From Evansella cellulosilytica DSM 2522 (GTDB taxonomy: Bacteria; Bacillota; Bacilli; Bacillales; Salisediminibacteriaceae), in contig NC_014829.1 in the NCBI RefSeq assembly GCF_000177235.2, positions 1,054,001-1,118,000 on the forward strand: DNA of 64,000 nucleotides, in the 5' to 3' direction. How positions within the stretch are numbered: position 1 is the stretch's first letter; each line of letters opens with the position of its first letter. A program made the position numbers and the translations under genes. The notes beneath the pieces were generated by a model, which was not told the origin of the DNA, made no database searches, and saw only the letters and a list, made by a program, of their open reading frames with translations. Of the stretch, positions 36,337 through 46,431 are shown piece after piece.

Positions 36337-36808
36337 GGACACTGAAAAAGTCCGTAGATTGAAAGGGGTGTCAAATAAAATATAAAGTCATTTGAACATA
36401 GAAGTTGATGAGACATGCGCAAACTCGCTTTCCGTGGAGAGTCGGGAAGCTGCATATAGCCTCACTCTGCAGTGTCTCATCCTGACTTACTTTTTTAAAG
36501 GAACGAGCGTCGCTTATTTGATGAAGCTTCGAGTTGTCCGACGCTGCACTATCGGCACTTTATCTCTTTTGGCATCTCTCTATATGCTCATACAGCTGTT
36601 CTATCAGCATTTTACCCCTTGCATAATTTCTCTATATGCTCATACAGTTACGGATACGCTCCAAAGCGTATGCTCGTAGAGGAAGAGACAGTTACCTCTC
36701 TTGCTCCAGTCTCATCAATTCGTCTTTAAATTATAGAATATGAATACCGGATACAATCATGTTTTTTACTTTTTCAGTGCACTCAAGGGTTGGCCTTTTT
36801 CAGTGCCC
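36337..36808. mobile_element. MITE-like segment bounded by CACTGAAAAAG inverted repeats
   Basis: GGACACTGAAAAAG at 36337-36350 is the near-exact reverse complement of CTTTTTCAGTGCCC at 36795-36808, with a further inner copy CTTTTTCAGTGC at 36769-36780. The interval of about 470 bp has no gene with a ribosome site; it contains hairpin-rich sequence and the ACGAGC...GAGACAG element. No transposase is present, so it would be non-autonomous if mobile. Confidence 0.5.
36503..36691 (+). repeat. Long relative of the tRNA-associated ACGAGC...GAGACAG element
   Basis: It begins ACGAGCGTCGC and carries CTTCGAGTTGTCCGACGC, as the tRNA-region elements do (CTACGAGTTGTCTCGACG), and ends CCAAAGCGTATGCTCGTAGA followed by GGAAGAGACAG. 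An extra middle contains a direct 19-bp repeat at 36577-36595 and 36629-36647 (52-bp period). Confidence 0.55.
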
Positions 36809-36812
36809 TTTA

Positions 36813-36858
36813 TAAAAACAAAAAACATGGCAGAGTCTCAATGAGATTCTGCCATGTT
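36813..36858 (-). terminator. Intrinsic terminator of gltB
   Basis: AACATGGCAGA 36824-36834 pairs with TCTGCCATGTT 36848-36858. On the minus strand it is followed by a T-rich stretch. Confidence 0.85.
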
Positions 36859-36865
36859 GGTCTAA

Positions 36866-39800
36866 TTATTCTGTTGATACAGATGGGTCTGCTTGTAGTT
36901 TCACAGGAACTACTTGCTTAAAGTGTGCTGTTGGATCGGCTAGAAGCTTCTCAATTACAGCTACTTCCTCATCTTGTTCTTGGTTTTTCAACTCTTCAAG
37001 ATACGTCGTTAAAAGCTCTTTTACATCGCTTATGCCAGTATCTGATAGGTTTTCTAAACTTACTTTTGCACCTTTTGCAATTCGTGCGTTAAGTGCTTTT
37101 TCGTCTAAGCCCATTTCTGGATCGTGTCGTAAGTAGACGACACCACCAGTCATACCAGCACAAATCCATGGACCAGGGTCACCTAAAACTAATCCTCTAC
37201 CATTTGTCATATATTCAAAAGCAAAACCTTTTAAGTTTGCGTGAATACCGATGTTGTGGCGACGACCTTCTTGGAGTGGCTTCGTTAACCTTCCACCGAA
37301 GATCATGTCAGCGCCAGAAAGACGAATACCAGCACGAGCATCAGCGTTACCTTGAATGATAAATAGTCCTTTTTGTGCACCGTAACCTGCACCTTTACCG
37401 ACAGAACCATTTAAATATTGGCCGTAACGACCTTTTGCTTTAAAAATCTTAAAGCTACCACCGAACGATGTTTTACCAACACCGTCTTGTGCGCCCCCAT
37501 TGATGAGTATATTGACGCCATCACTGTTATATGCACCAAGACCGTTTCCTAAAATAGATCCTTTCGTATATTTAAGGTCAATTTTAGGTAATTGACGGTA
37601 AGAACCGTCTAATTTACCACGAACGCGGTGACAAGCAACTCGACTTCCAATTACACGTTGTTCAGCAGTAACGGACTCATATTCTCTTGATGTAGTAAGC
37701 TCTTCAACGTTTCCATCAAGATACTCTGCACCAACTGCAAGCGCTAATTGAGGCTCCTCTTTTTCTACTTTCGGCATTGGCGAGAAGTTTGCAACCTCTT
37801 GCTCTGGAAGTGTAGATAGAAGCTCTTCAAGATTCATTAAGTTTTGCCCTTGGACTTGCTCTAAAAGGTCAGCGCGACCAACAAGGTCTTGTGTGCGCTT
37901 TACACCTAAAGAAGCTGTTAATGCTTGTAGCTCCTTACCAAATGCAGTAAACATATTCATTAATCCGTGAACAGCAAGATCGAATTCACGTGGTACGAAA
38001 CGACGTAAACCGTGCTCTTTCGCTTGTGCTTCAGATTCAATTTGTGTTGCAATACCTACGTGACAAGTGTCTAAGTGACAGCCACGACAAGCAGTACAAC
38101 CTACAGCGATCATAGATAGTGTACCGAATCCGATACGGTTAGCGCCGAGAAGCATGAGCTTCACTGCGTCTAACGCACTCTTCACACCACCGTCTGCCCA
38201 GAGCTCGACTTTATGGCGAAGTCCTGCTTCAAGTAAAGCGAAGTGAGCAGCTTTTACACCGATTTCTGCAGGTAAACCAACGTGTTGTAGTGCGTGTACA
38301 CGAGCCGCACCAGTACCGCCGTCAAAACCACTTAATGTGATAAAGTCAGCACCAGCTTTCGCAACACCTACTGCAATTGTTCCGATATTTGGAACGATTG
38401 GCACTTTAACAGCAACCTTTGCTTGATCGTTAGCGGTTTTAATCTCTGTAATAATCTGTGCCAAATCCTCGATAGAATAAATGTCATGGTTGTTAGATGG
38501 TGAGATTAAGTCAGAGCCAGTTGTTGCGTTACGAGCAGCAGCAACCTTTTCCGTTACTTTAGAACCAGGTAAGTGACCACCTTCACCAGGCTTCGCACCT
38601 TGACCAATTTTAATTTCTAATAGATTAGAAGAGTTAAGAAGCTCTACGTTAACACCAAAACGTCCAGAGGCAATTTGCTGTCCACGCGTATTTGGATATT
38701 TACCGAGCATATCTTTAATTTCTCCACCTTCACCGTTGAAGCTAATCATGTTCAAACGGTCTGCAGCTTCCGCATATGCACGGAAAGCAGTCTCATTTTG
38801 AGATCCGAAAGACATAGAGCTAATCATGAATGGAAGACTATGATTTGCAACACTCACGTCAACATCGTCTGCATTCACATCAGACTCTATTGATTTCAAG
38901 TTTGTTAAATGTCTTATACTAATAGGATTTTTCTCTTCTTGCTCAGCAAGCTTTTCACGGAAGGCGCTGTAGTCAGATTTCCCTGAAGCTAAGTCACCTA
39001 AAGCTTTCCATAAACGAGGGAAAATATGGAACGTTTTCCCAGGACGTGCTTTCTCGTTTGTGAACTCTTCTTTTCTCGCGACACTGTCTTCCTTCATCGA
39101 TGCAAAGTTATAAGCTAAGTCTTTACCACCTAAGAAGTTAACAATATTTAAGCGATCTGAAATTTCCTCGTTAAGTCCCATCGCTGAGAAGAGGCGGCCG
39201 TATCCTCTTAATTCATGAATACCAATTGTTGAAATCACTTTTTCTAAACCTTTATTCAGTGCACTGTATAGTTTCCCTGCTGGTTCAACGTCACCGTTTA
39301 CCACTGAAGCAAACATGACGTAAGGGTTAACGACATCGGCTCCTAAGCCGAACACCACAGCGATGTCATGTAACGAACGGATACTTCCTGAACGAAGAAC
39401 GAAAGAACATGAACGTCTTTTTTCTTCCTTCGTTAAGCCTTGATCCACAGATGAGATAGCTAAGTGAGGATCAATCCAATATTTATCGTCTACGTGTGTA
39501 CCTTCGTCATTGAATACAAGGAACGTTTTCCCATTATCAATAGCTTTACTTGCTTGTGTATGGAGACGCTCAAGAGCTTCTTCTACTGTTTCACTTTCAA
39601 AGCGAACCATATTTAATGTTTCTGCTTCATTCGCTTTTTCGTATAGGGAAAATAATCCTTCAAAAGAAGGCTGTCCGTATTCCTTTTCAATCGCTTTTCC
39701 AGCTTTCCCTTCAGCAACTACAGGTGATTCTAGTTGAACGATTGTTTTTAAAACATCCTTGTTAAATAAAGATGGACGCTGCCCGATGATAACACGTGTA

Positions 39801-41365
39801 GAGAAATGCTCCATTTCACGGTCACGGTCAATCGCGGGATTTGTTACAACAGCGACGCTCTCTTTAATGAAGTCAGCAATATTTTTTCTGCCTGGATGTA
39901 ATGCAGCAAGTGGTGCGTCATGTCCTAATGATCGGATAGGCTCTACACCTTTTTCAGCCATTTGCTCAATAAGCTGAATATGCTCTCTATCCCATCCGTT
40001 TGCAGCGTAAACAGAGTTAGTGATGTTTTGCTCAAATTGAAGTGTTTCAGCGTTTGTTTCTAATTTTGTTGATAAACGATTACGAGCATCTTCGATAGAA
40101 AGACGAGTTGACATACGGTTGTATACTTCCTCTTGAAGCTCATCGTGCCAGTAAACCTCGATTGTACCTTTTTCATTACGGAATAAGCCTACTTTTTCAC
40201 CTGGAGCTAAAGGCTTTGGATCAGTCAAGTAGTTGTCTGAAGTGAAAATCCCTTGCTCAGAGGAGAAGCTGTAGCTTGTTTTTGTTTCAAGCATCCATAC
40301 TGGACGTAAGCCTAATGCATCTACGCTGAATACTGCTTCGTTTTTAAAACGAGAAATAATACCAGCAGGTCCTTGTGCAAAGTGTCCCCAAGCTTCACGA
40401 ATATACGTGTATAAGTCTTGTAAATGTGCTGGATAATGCTTAATTTCGTTCACGATTGGAGGGAAAACAACTTCCATCGCTTCAAATAACGAAAGCTCGT
40501 GTTTAGAAATAAACGTATCTAGAACACGGTTTAAGTCTTGAGAGTCACTGCCCCCATCTACAAGTGGTACGCCGAGCATATTTGCCTCATCACGAAGCTT
40601 TGCAATTGTGTTAATTTCACCGTTATGTCCGATGACACTGAACGGTTGTACGCGGAAAAAGTTTGATAGTGTATTAGTTGAATAGCGATTGTGTCCTAAA
40701 GTAGCAGTGGATGCTACGAGTGGGTTAGCTAAGTCATTATAGTATCTAGGTAGAATATCTCCAGCACCCATCACTTTGTAAACGGCGTGCTCATGACTTA
40801 AAGAAGCAACATGTACATCGTTATTTTTCTCAATGTCGATAGTTAGTTCAAAAAGTGTCGCTGCAAGATTAGTAGGTTGTAAGTCTTTGTTGATTAATGC
40901 AACTTGCCAAAAGATAGGCTCATTTTTCTTCGCAATTGGTCCGAGAGCATCTGTGTTTGTCTGTTCGACACTGTGAAAAATAAATGTAAATCCTTTTTGT
41001 TCAAGTTTCTGTCTGATTTCATTATGCACTTTACTTACATCTGAGTTTTGATCAATAAAGAAGTGACCGACTGTGAATGTTTCATCCTCAACATGAGAGC
41101 CTGAAACATTTTTTTCTTCAAGCTTGCTTCTCCATAGCGCAACTGGAACGTCGATATGAACACCAACACCGTCGCCTTCCTCGTTAATAAATCCTGCACG
41201 GTGGTTCATTTTCACTAAAGCATTGATCGTGTTATCGATATTTTCTTTTGTTGGAATACCTTCTTTTTCAATAAAAGAAACGATTCCACAGCTATCATGC
41301 TCTAATTTAGTTGCACCACGGAATGATTGAATTAGTTTATTTTGGTTCATCATAACATTGGTCAA
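36866..41365 (-). CDS. gltB: Glutamate synthase large subunit
   Basis: A 1499-residue GltB/GltA-type enzyme that makes glutamate from 2-oxoglutarate and glutamine. The N-terminal glutaminase has its nucleophile at Cys26 (HDSCGIVSF, after a short propeptide). The central and FMN-binding domains include PGEGGHLPGSKV and SGFDGGTGAA. The iron-sulfur ligands are in CTACRGCHLDTC, and the C-terminal GXGXG domain completes the fold. The TTG start has AAGGAGGTGA 8 nt upstream. No gltD small subunit or gltC regulator is adjacent, although B. subtilis keeps gltAB together with gltC. It splits ygaE from gsaB. Confidence 0.95.
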   Translation of the reverse strand: MTNVMMNQNKLIQSFRGATKLEHDSCGIVSFIEKEGIPTKENIDNTINALVKMNHRAGFINEEGDGVGVHIDVPVALWRSKLEEKNVSGSHVEDETFTVGHFFIDQNSDVSKVHNEIRQKLEQKGFTFIFHSVEQTNTDALGPIAKKNEPIFWQVALINKDLQPTNLAATLFELTIDIEKNNDVHVASLSHEHAVYKVMGAGDILPRYYNDLANPLVASTATLGHNRYSTNTLSNFFRVQPFSVIGHNGEINTIAKLRDEANMLGVPLVDGGSDSQDLNRVLDTFISKHELSLFEAMEVVFPPIVNEIKHYPAHLQDLYTYIREAWGHFAQGPAGIISRFKNEAVFSVDALGLRPVWMLETKTSYSFSSEQGIFTSDNYLTDPKPLAPGEKVGLFRNEKGTIEVYWHDELQEEVYNRMSTRLSIEDARNRLSTKLETNAETLQFEQNITNSVYAANGWDREHIQLIEQMAEKGVEPIRSLGHDAPLAALHPGRKNIADFIKESVAVVTNPAIDRDREMEHFSTRVIIGQRPSLFNKDVLKTIVQLESPVVAEGKAGKAIEKEYGQPSFEGLFSLYEKANEAETLNMVRFESETVEEALERLHTQASKAIDNGKTFLVFNDEGTHVDDKYWIDPHLAISSVDQGLTKEEKRRSCSFVLRSGSIRSLHDIAVVFGLGADVVNPYVMFASVVNGDVEPAGKLYSALNKGLEKVISTIGIHELRGYGRLFSAMGLNEEISDRLNIVNFLGGKDLAYNFASMKEDSVARKEEFTNEKARPGKTFHIFPRLWKALGDLASGKSDYSAFREKLAEQEEKNPISIRHLTNLKSIESDVNADDVDVSVANHSLPFMISSMSFGSQNETAFRAYAEAADRLNMISFNGEGGEIKDMLGKYPNTRGQQIASGRFGVNVELLNSSNLLEIKIGQGAKPGEGGHLPGSKVTEKVAAARNATTGSDLISPSNNHDIYSIEDLAQIITEIKTANDQAKVAVKVPIVPNIGTIAVGVAKAGADFITLSGFDGGTGAARVHALQHVGLPAEIGVKAAHFALLEAGLRHKVELWADGGVKSALDAVKLMLLGANRIGFGTLSMIAVGCTACRGCHLDTCHVGIATQIESEAQAKEHGLRRFVPREFDLAVHGLMNMFTAFGKELQALTASLGVKRTQDLVGRADLLEQVQGQNLMNLEELLSTLPEQEVANFSPMPKVEKEEPQLALAVGAEYLDGNVEELTTSREYESVTAEQRVIGSRVACHRVRGKLDGSYRQLPKIDLKYTKGSILGNGLGAYNSDGVNILINGGAQDGVGKTSFGGSFKIFKAKGRYGQYLNGSVGKGAGYGAQKGLFIIQGNADARAGIRLSGADMIFGGRLTKPLQEGRRHNIGIHANLKGFAFEYMTNGRGLVLGDPGPWICAGMTGGVVYLRHDPEMGLDEKALNARIAKGAKVSLENLSDTGISDVKELLTTYLEELKNQEQDEEVAVIEKLLADPTAHFKQVVPVKLQADPSVSTE

Positions 41366-41474
41366 TCAGACCGTCACCTCCTTATAATATTTCGAATCCT
41401 GACTTACGAGAAATAATCTCACACAAAAAGTCGAGACGAATCCCTTCATTACAGAATTGTCAGAATTGATTACA

Positions 41475-41503
41475 ATATTAACATTTTCTTTTAGAAAGGT
41501 CAA
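41475..41503 (-). promoter_or_regulatory. Sigma-A promoter of gltB
   Basis: On the minus strand TTGACC (41503-41498) and TAATAT (41480-41475) are separated by 17 bp, about 110 bp before the gltB start. Confidence 0.75.
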
Positions 41504-41606
41504 TTATTTATACACAATTTCGGATACGATATACAATCGTTTTTTTTGCTAGAAAATACTTGGAGCTTGCTGGGGTACTGTTGCAAACGCTTTCAAACGA
41601 TGGGGT

Positions 41607-41642
41607 GAAAAAAATGCAGGATAATGGAAAGTATATCCTGCA
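41607..41642 (-). terminator. Intrinsic terminator of gsaB
   Basis: TGCAGGATA 41615-41623 pairs perfectly with TATCCTGCA 41634-41642; on the minus strand it runs into seven T residues. Confidence 0.85.
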
Positions 41643-41666
41643 ATAGTTAGGTGAATAATTATACAA

Positions 41667-42953
41667 TTAAAGTAATGAAAACACATTTTCCACTACGGTG
41701 ATAGTATTATCGATATCTTCTTCAGTATGAGCGCTTGTAATAAACCAGGCCTCATATTTTGAAGGTGCGAAATTAATACCATTTTTAAGCATTTCATTGA
41801 AGAAATATGCAAACATTTCGCCGTCACTATTCTCTGCATCCTCGTAATTAGTCACTTTATCAACACCGAAATAAATCGAAAGTGCACCCTTTAATCGGTT
41901 GACAGTAACAGGGACTTGGTGCTTCTCAGCAGCATCTAAAATTCCTTTTTCTAATTTTTGGCCGAGTGCATCTAAACGGTCGTATAGGCCCTTTTCCTGT
42001 AACACTTCAAGACAAGCTATGCCTGAGCGCATCGATGCGGGATTCCCAGCCATTGTCCCAGCTTGGTATGCTGGTCCTAACGGGGCAACCTGCTCCATAA
42101 TTTCTCGTTTACCTCCGTATGCGCCAATTGGTAAGCCGCCACCAATGATTTTTCCTAATGCAGTCATGTCTGGCTCTACATCGAGTAAATTTTGGGCACC
42201 ACCATACATAAAGCGGAAAGCAGTAATGACTTCATCATAAATGACAAGTGCACCTGCCTGATGGGCAATATCATTAACGCTTTGTAGAAATCCTTTAGAA
42301 GGCTCAACGATACCGAAGTTTCCTACGATTGGTTCAACGAGGACCCCTGCAATTTGATCCCCCCAATGATCGAACGCCTCTTTAAATGCATCGATGTCAT
42401 TAAAAGGCACTGTAATCACTTCGTTTGCAATGCTTTGAGGGACACCCGCAGAATCAGGATTTCCGAGTGTAGAAGGTCCAGACCCTGCAGCGACAAGGAC
42501 GAGATCCGAATGTCCGTGATAGCAACCGGCAAACTTGATAATTTTATCACGGCCTGTGTAAGCACGTGCTACACGTATCGTTGTCATAACGGCTTCCGTT
42601 CCTGAGTTAACAAAGCGAACTTTTTCCATTGAAGGTATGGCTTCGCGAATCATATTCGCAAACTTGTTTTCGTGAACGGTAGGAGTGCCATATAACACTC
42701 CGTCCTCAGCAGCTGCTTGTATCGCCTTCGTTATGTGTGGATGGGCATGTCCGGTGATAATAGGTCCGTATGCTGCAAGGTAGTCAATGTATTTATTGCC
42801 ATCGACGTCCCAAAAGTAGGCACCTTTTGCTTTTTCCATAAATATTGGTGAACCACCACCGACAGCTTTAAATGATCGTGAAGGACTGTTGACGCCGCCT
42901 AAGATTACATCTAGAGCTTCCTCGTATAACGCTTCCGATTGTATACGTTTCAT
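41667..42953 (-). CDS. gsaB: Glutamate-1-semialdehyde 2,1-aminomutase
   Basis: A 428-residue PLP enzyme that converts glutamate-1-semialdehyde to 5-aminolevulinate in haem synthesis. The PLP-Lys is in [31 protein letters not shown] and [10 protein letters not shown] line the active site. This is the second, GsaB-type copy found beside perR in Bacillus; the main hemL lies elsewhere. AAGGAGGT precedes ATG. Confidence 0.95.
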   Translation of the reverse strand: MKRIQSEALYEEALDVILGGVNSPSRSFKAVGGGSPIFMEKAKGAYFWDVDGNKYIDYLAAYGPIITGHAHPHITKAIQAAAEDGVLYGTPTVHENKFANMIREAIPSMEKVRFVNSGTEAVMTTIRVARAYTGRDKIIKFAGCYHGHSDLVLVAAGSGPSTLGNPDSAGVPQSIANEVITVPFNDIDAFKEAFDHWGDQIAGVLVEPIVGNFGIVEPSKGFLQSVNDIAHQAGALVIYDEVITAFRFMYGGAQNLLDVEPDMTALGKIIGGGLPIGAYGGKREIMEQVAPLGPAYQAGTMAGNPASMRSGIACLEVLQEKGLYDRLDALGQKLEKGILDAAEKHQVPVTVNRLKGALSIYFGVDKVTNYEDAENSDGEMFAYFFNEMLKNGINFAPSKYEAWFITSAHTEEDIDNTITVVENVFSLL

Positions 42954-43083
42954 TTTCCGTACCTCCTTACTATGTATTACGCTTCACATTGTACCATGAA
43001 CTAATTTAATATCTAAATGAAGACATAGACAACGTTAAAATATAGGGGATTTTTCGTAGCAAGGAGACGCACTTTACTTATTC

Positions 43084-43112
43084 TTGAAGAGAGATGGCAC
43101 TATCTGTATACT
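43084..43112 (+). promoter_or_regulatory. Sigma-A promoter of the ABC-2 operon
   Basis: TTGAAG at 43084-43089 and TATACT at 43107-43112 with a 17-bp spacer, about 80 bp before the ATPase gene. Confidence 0.65.
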
Positions 43113-43192
43113 TATATCGTTATGATGAAGGGATAGGAAAAGTACAGAGCAATTTTTTCAGAGCCCTCTTATGATGGAAGGTGGGAACATAG

Positions 43193-44203
43193 ATGAACGT
43201 TATTGAAGTAAAAGGTTTGCGAAAGGAATTTAAATCCTATTCTAGCAGAACTGGATTAGGTGGTGCTTTTAGAGATCTTTTTACTAGAAATTATAAAATA
43301 TTGCGAGCGGTGGATGATATCACTCTACACGTGAAGCAAGGTGAAATGGTCGGCTATATTGGTGAAAATGGAGCCGGTAAGTCGACGACGATAAAAATGC
43401 TAACAGGTATTTTAACACCAACTGCTGGTGAAGTAATGGTAAATGGGATGAATCCGCATAAGGAACGAGAGCAGTTTGTACGAACGATCGGAGTCGTCTT
43501 CGGACAACGCTCCCAGCTTTGGTGGGATATTGCAGTGCAGGAATCATTCCGACTATTAAAAAAAGTATACCGTGTATCTGACGAAGACTATGAGTCTCAT
43601 ATGAAAGAGGTTATCGAAACGTTAGAGCTGGAGCCTTTACTCGACAAGCCAGTTCGGAAGCTATCACTCGGACAAAGAATGCGCTGTGAGCTAGCTGCTG
43701 CGCTTATTCATAACCCGCCGTTACTCTTTTTAGACGAGCCGACAATTGGGTTAGACGTCTTAGTGAAAATGAAAATTAGAAAGTTTCTTAAAGAAATTAA
43801 TCGCAAATACAAAACGACAATATTGTTAACAACGCACGACTTAGCCGACATTGAGGCGCTCTGTGAGCGAGTTGTTTTGCTTGATAAAGGGAGCATCATT
43901 TATGACGGTCGTTTAGATAATTTACAAAAAAATTGGGTTGAAGGAAAAGAAGTACGTTTTGAATTCCAGCATGCTGTTGAGCTGTCCTCTTTGCAAACGC
44001 TGAGTAGTGACTTCTCAGTGAGATGGAGGCAAGGGGACCGTGATCATATCTGGATTGCAAACGTCGATGGTGACGATGATGTTGTATCGAAGCTTATGAG
44101 TGTAGTTATGGTAGAGCATGCGATATCCGACGTAAAAATAAATCAAGTGTCTACAGAAGAAATTATCCGAAATATATATGAAGAAGGAATCACTCATGGC
44201 TAA
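43193..44203 (+). CDS. ABC transporter ATP-binding protein (ABC-2 type)
   Basis: A 336-residue ATPase. Walker A is GENGAGKSTTIKML, the signature is LSLGQRMRCELAAALIH and Walker B is LLFLDEPTIGLD, and the H-loop is TTHDLAD. The C-terminal 90 residues form a typical accessory domain. It supplies energy to the two permeases that follow. ATG 43193 has GGAAGGTGGG-type sequence upstream. The stop overlaps the next gene by 8 nt. Confidence 0.9.
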   Translation: MNVIEVKGLRKEFKSYSSRTGLGGAFRDLFTRNYKILRAVDDITLHVKQGEMVGYIGENGAGKSTTIKMLTGILTPTAGEVMVNGMNPHKEREQFVRTIGVVFGQRSQLWWDIAVQESFRLLKKVYRVSDEDYESHMKEVIETLELEPLLDKPVRKLSLGQRMRCELAAALIHNPPLLFLDEPTIGLDVLVKMKIRKFLKEINRKYKTTILLTTHDLADIEALCERVVLLDKGSIIYDGRLDNLQKNWVEGKEVRFEFQHAVELSSLQTLSSDFSVRWRQGDRDHIWIANVDGDDDVVSKLMSVVMVEHAISDVKINQVSTEEIIRNIYEEGITHG

Positions 44204-44996
44204 TATGACAATGTATATAGAAATGATTCGGATTCGTTTTTTAATGATGCTCGCTTATCGGACGAACTATTATAGTGGGATACTCATTTATTCTATTAAT
44301 ATAGGTGCTTACTATTTTTTATGGCAAGCGATTTATGGTGCGCAAGAATCGATTCAAGGTATGAACGTAGCACAAATGACTACATACGTGGCGATTGCTT
44401 GGATGGCAAGAGCGTTCTACTTTAACAATATAGATCGTGAAATTGCCCAGGAAATTCAAGACGGCAAAGTGGCCGTTGAGATGATTAGGCCGTATAACTA
44501 TCTCGCTGTGAAAACGATGCAAGGATTAGGAGAAGGGATATTCAGGCTTCTGTTCTTCTCCGTACCAGGCATGTTCATTATTTGGCTCGTTTTCCCTATT
44601 ACTTTTTCTAGTAATGTGGCCGTTTGGGGATTGTTTCTCATATCTATCATTTTTAGTTTTATTGTCAACACGCAGCTAAATTTATTAACTGGTATTGTCA
44701 CTTTCTTCCTATTAAATAATACAGGGCTTATTCGTGCAAAACGAGTAGTAATAGATTTATTTTCTGGATTGTTATTGCCAATTTCGTTTTATCCTATATG
44801 GGCGCAGGAAGTGATGATGTTTTTGCCGTTCCAAGCAATTAGCTACATCCCTTCAATGATCTTTTCCGAAGGGTTCGTAGGTGCAGAGATTTATACAGCG
44901 TTAGGCATACAATTATTTTGGTCGTTAGTATTATTAGTCCCAATCCAGTTACTATGGATCGTTGCTAAACGCCAATTAATTGTACAAGGAGGGTAG
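44196..44996 (+). CDS. ABC-2 family permease 1
   Basis: A 266-residue six-helix permease of the PF06182-like type (IRIRFLMMLAYRTNYYSG start, IVTFFLLNNTGLIRAKRVV near the end). ATG 44196 is chosen over 44178 because AAGGA is 7 nt upstream. It pairs with the next permease; cargo unknown. Confidence 0.85.
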   Translation: MANMTMYIEMIRIRFLMMLAYRTNYYSGILIYSINIGAYYFLWQAIYGAQESIQGMNVAQMTTYVAIAWMARAFYFNNIDREIAQEIQDGKVAVEMIRPYNYLAVKTMQGLGEGIFRLLFFSVPGMFIIWLVFPITFSSNVAVWGLFLISIIFSFIVNTQLNLLTGIVTFFLLNNTGLIRAKRVVIDLFSGLLLPISFYPIWAQEVMMFLPFQAISYIPSMIFSEGFVGAEIYTALGIQLFWSLVLLVPIQLLWIVAKRQLIVQGG

Positions 44997-44999
44997 ATG

Positions 45000-45785
45000 A
45001 TGTTTTACTTTTCAATCTTTTTTCAATATGCATCACAGTATTTAAAAACGAGAATGTCCTACCGTGCCGATCTCGTTGTAGAAATCTTTTCCGATTTGTT
45101 GTTTCAAGCTGTGAACTTAGTATTTATTTTAGTAGTGTTTGGTCACACAACATACTTAAGTGGCTGGAATAGGGAAGAAATTATATTTATTTATGGATTT
45201 TTCTTAGTTCCTTATGCGATTTTTTCTTCCTTTTTTAACATATGGGACTTCAATGAACGGTATATCGTAAAAGGGGAAATGGATAGGATTTTGACGCGAC
45301 CTTTGCATAGCCTGTACCAAATAGTAATTGAAAGAATGGAGCTTGAATCGTTATTTGGTGCTATAACTGGTATTGTCATTATGTTTTATGCGGGTTCGCA
45401 ACTTGGATTATCTCTCTCTTGGTATGACCCGCTTGTACTATTAGTGATGGTTATCGGGGGTGCCTTTATTTATGCGGGGATTTTTATTAGTTTAGCTGCG
45501 ATCAGCTTTTGGTCTGACAGTAAAACGGATATTATGCCGATGATGTATAACATAGGAAACTATGGGAGATATCCAGTTGATATTTATAACCAAGTGATTC
45601 GTTTTACGTTAACGTGGATTTTACCGTTTGCATTTGTTGGTGTATACCCTTCTGCTTTTTTCCTCGGAAGAACCGATTGGTATGGTTATGCCTTTTTAAC
45701 ACCAGTGATGGGTGTAGTCTTCCTTACGATCGCGATTATTCTTTGGAATGCAGGAGTAAAGCGTTATCGAGGAGCGGGAAATTAA
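45000..45785 (+). CDS. ABC-2 family permease 2
   Basis: A 261-residue permease of the same family (YLKTRMSYRADLVVEIFSDL, then SYKxx-type helix ends DRILTRPLHSLYQ). GGAGGG precedes two adjacent ATG codons; the second is better spaced. The three genes form one operon for a heterodimeric exporter. Confidence 0.85.
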   Translation: MFYFSIFFQYASQYLKTRMSYRADLVVEIFSDLLFQAVNLVFILVVFGHTTYLSGWNREEIIFIYGFFLVPYAIFSSFFNIWDFNERYIVKGEMDRILTRPLHSLYQIVIERMELESLFGAITGIVIMFYAGSQLGLSLSWYDPLVLLVMVIGGAFIYAGIFISLAAISFWSDSKTDIMPMMYNIGNYGRYPVDIYNQVIRFTLTWILPFAFVGVYPSAFFLGRTDWYGYAFLTPVMGVVFLTIAIILWNAGVKRYRGAGN

Positions 45786-45868
45786 TAACATATATTTTTT
45801 TTAAGAAAAAAATAGAGGTTACTTGTCCTAATTATTTGTCTTTGTTCATATAGTGAATGGAGGTGATA

Positions 45869-46315
45869 ATGGTGATAGAGAACCTCTTTATGTTTTTTGT
45901 CATTTCGGTTGCAATTGTAGGGGTCTTCATGAGTTTGTATTTACTTTTAAAAAATCAACCTGTAGAAGGTCGGAGAATTTCCTTAAGAAATTTTATCGTA
46001 CTTATTTTAGTGTATGTGACTGTGATGACAGGGTTTGGTGTACTTTACCTCGGCCTAGAGTTGAGTGGTATTCCTGTGTTGACCGAGGGTGGGTCAATTC
46101 AGCATGCTAGTTTCTTTCATTTAGTTGAGGATGTCATGTATTTTAGTGCAGTTACGTTGTTAACTGTCGGCTACGGAGATATTACGCCAATGGGGGTGGG
46201 GCGGTGGATTGCAATGATACAAGCGTTAATCGGCTATTTATTGCCAGCAGCCTTTGTTGTCACAACTGTCTTTTACCGCGAGAGACGTGCTAGACAAACT
46301 GACGTCGCACCATAA
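45869..46315 (+). CDS. Potassium channel family protein
   Basis: A 148-residue channel subunit with one N-terminal helix and a two-helix ion-pore module. The selectivity filter TLLTVGYGDITPMG is intact, followed by an inner helix. No RCK or cyclic-nucleotide domain is fused. It should assemble as a tetramer in the membrane. GGAGGTGAT sits just upstream of ATG 45869. A possible weak hairpin terminator lies at 46324-46383. Confidence 0.88.
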   Translation: MVIENLFMFFVISVAIVGVFMSLYLLLKNQPVEGRRISLRNFIVLILVYVTVMTGFGVLYLGLELSGIPVLTEGGSIQHASFFHLVEDVMYFSAVTLLTVGYGDITPMGVGRWIAMIQALIGYLLPAAFVVTTVFYRERRARQTDVAP

Positions 46316-46431
46316 AAAATAAAGATGAGTGAGAACTAAACGGAGTACCTTGAAGAGGTGGTTTGTTTGGTTTTTTCTCATATATTAGTTATCCTTATAT
46401 GAAAGAAGTAGAATAAGGAGGAATAACTATT

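Noticed and set aside
36392-36679. A 95-codon frame in the gap between ygaE and gltB
   Set aside because: It lies inside the inverted-repeat element, has no ribosome site and its composition follows the hairpins.
46324-46383. Long imperfect stem after the K+ channel gene
   Set aside because: Pairing is interrupted and the T-run is inside the stem; not strong enough to list as a terminator.
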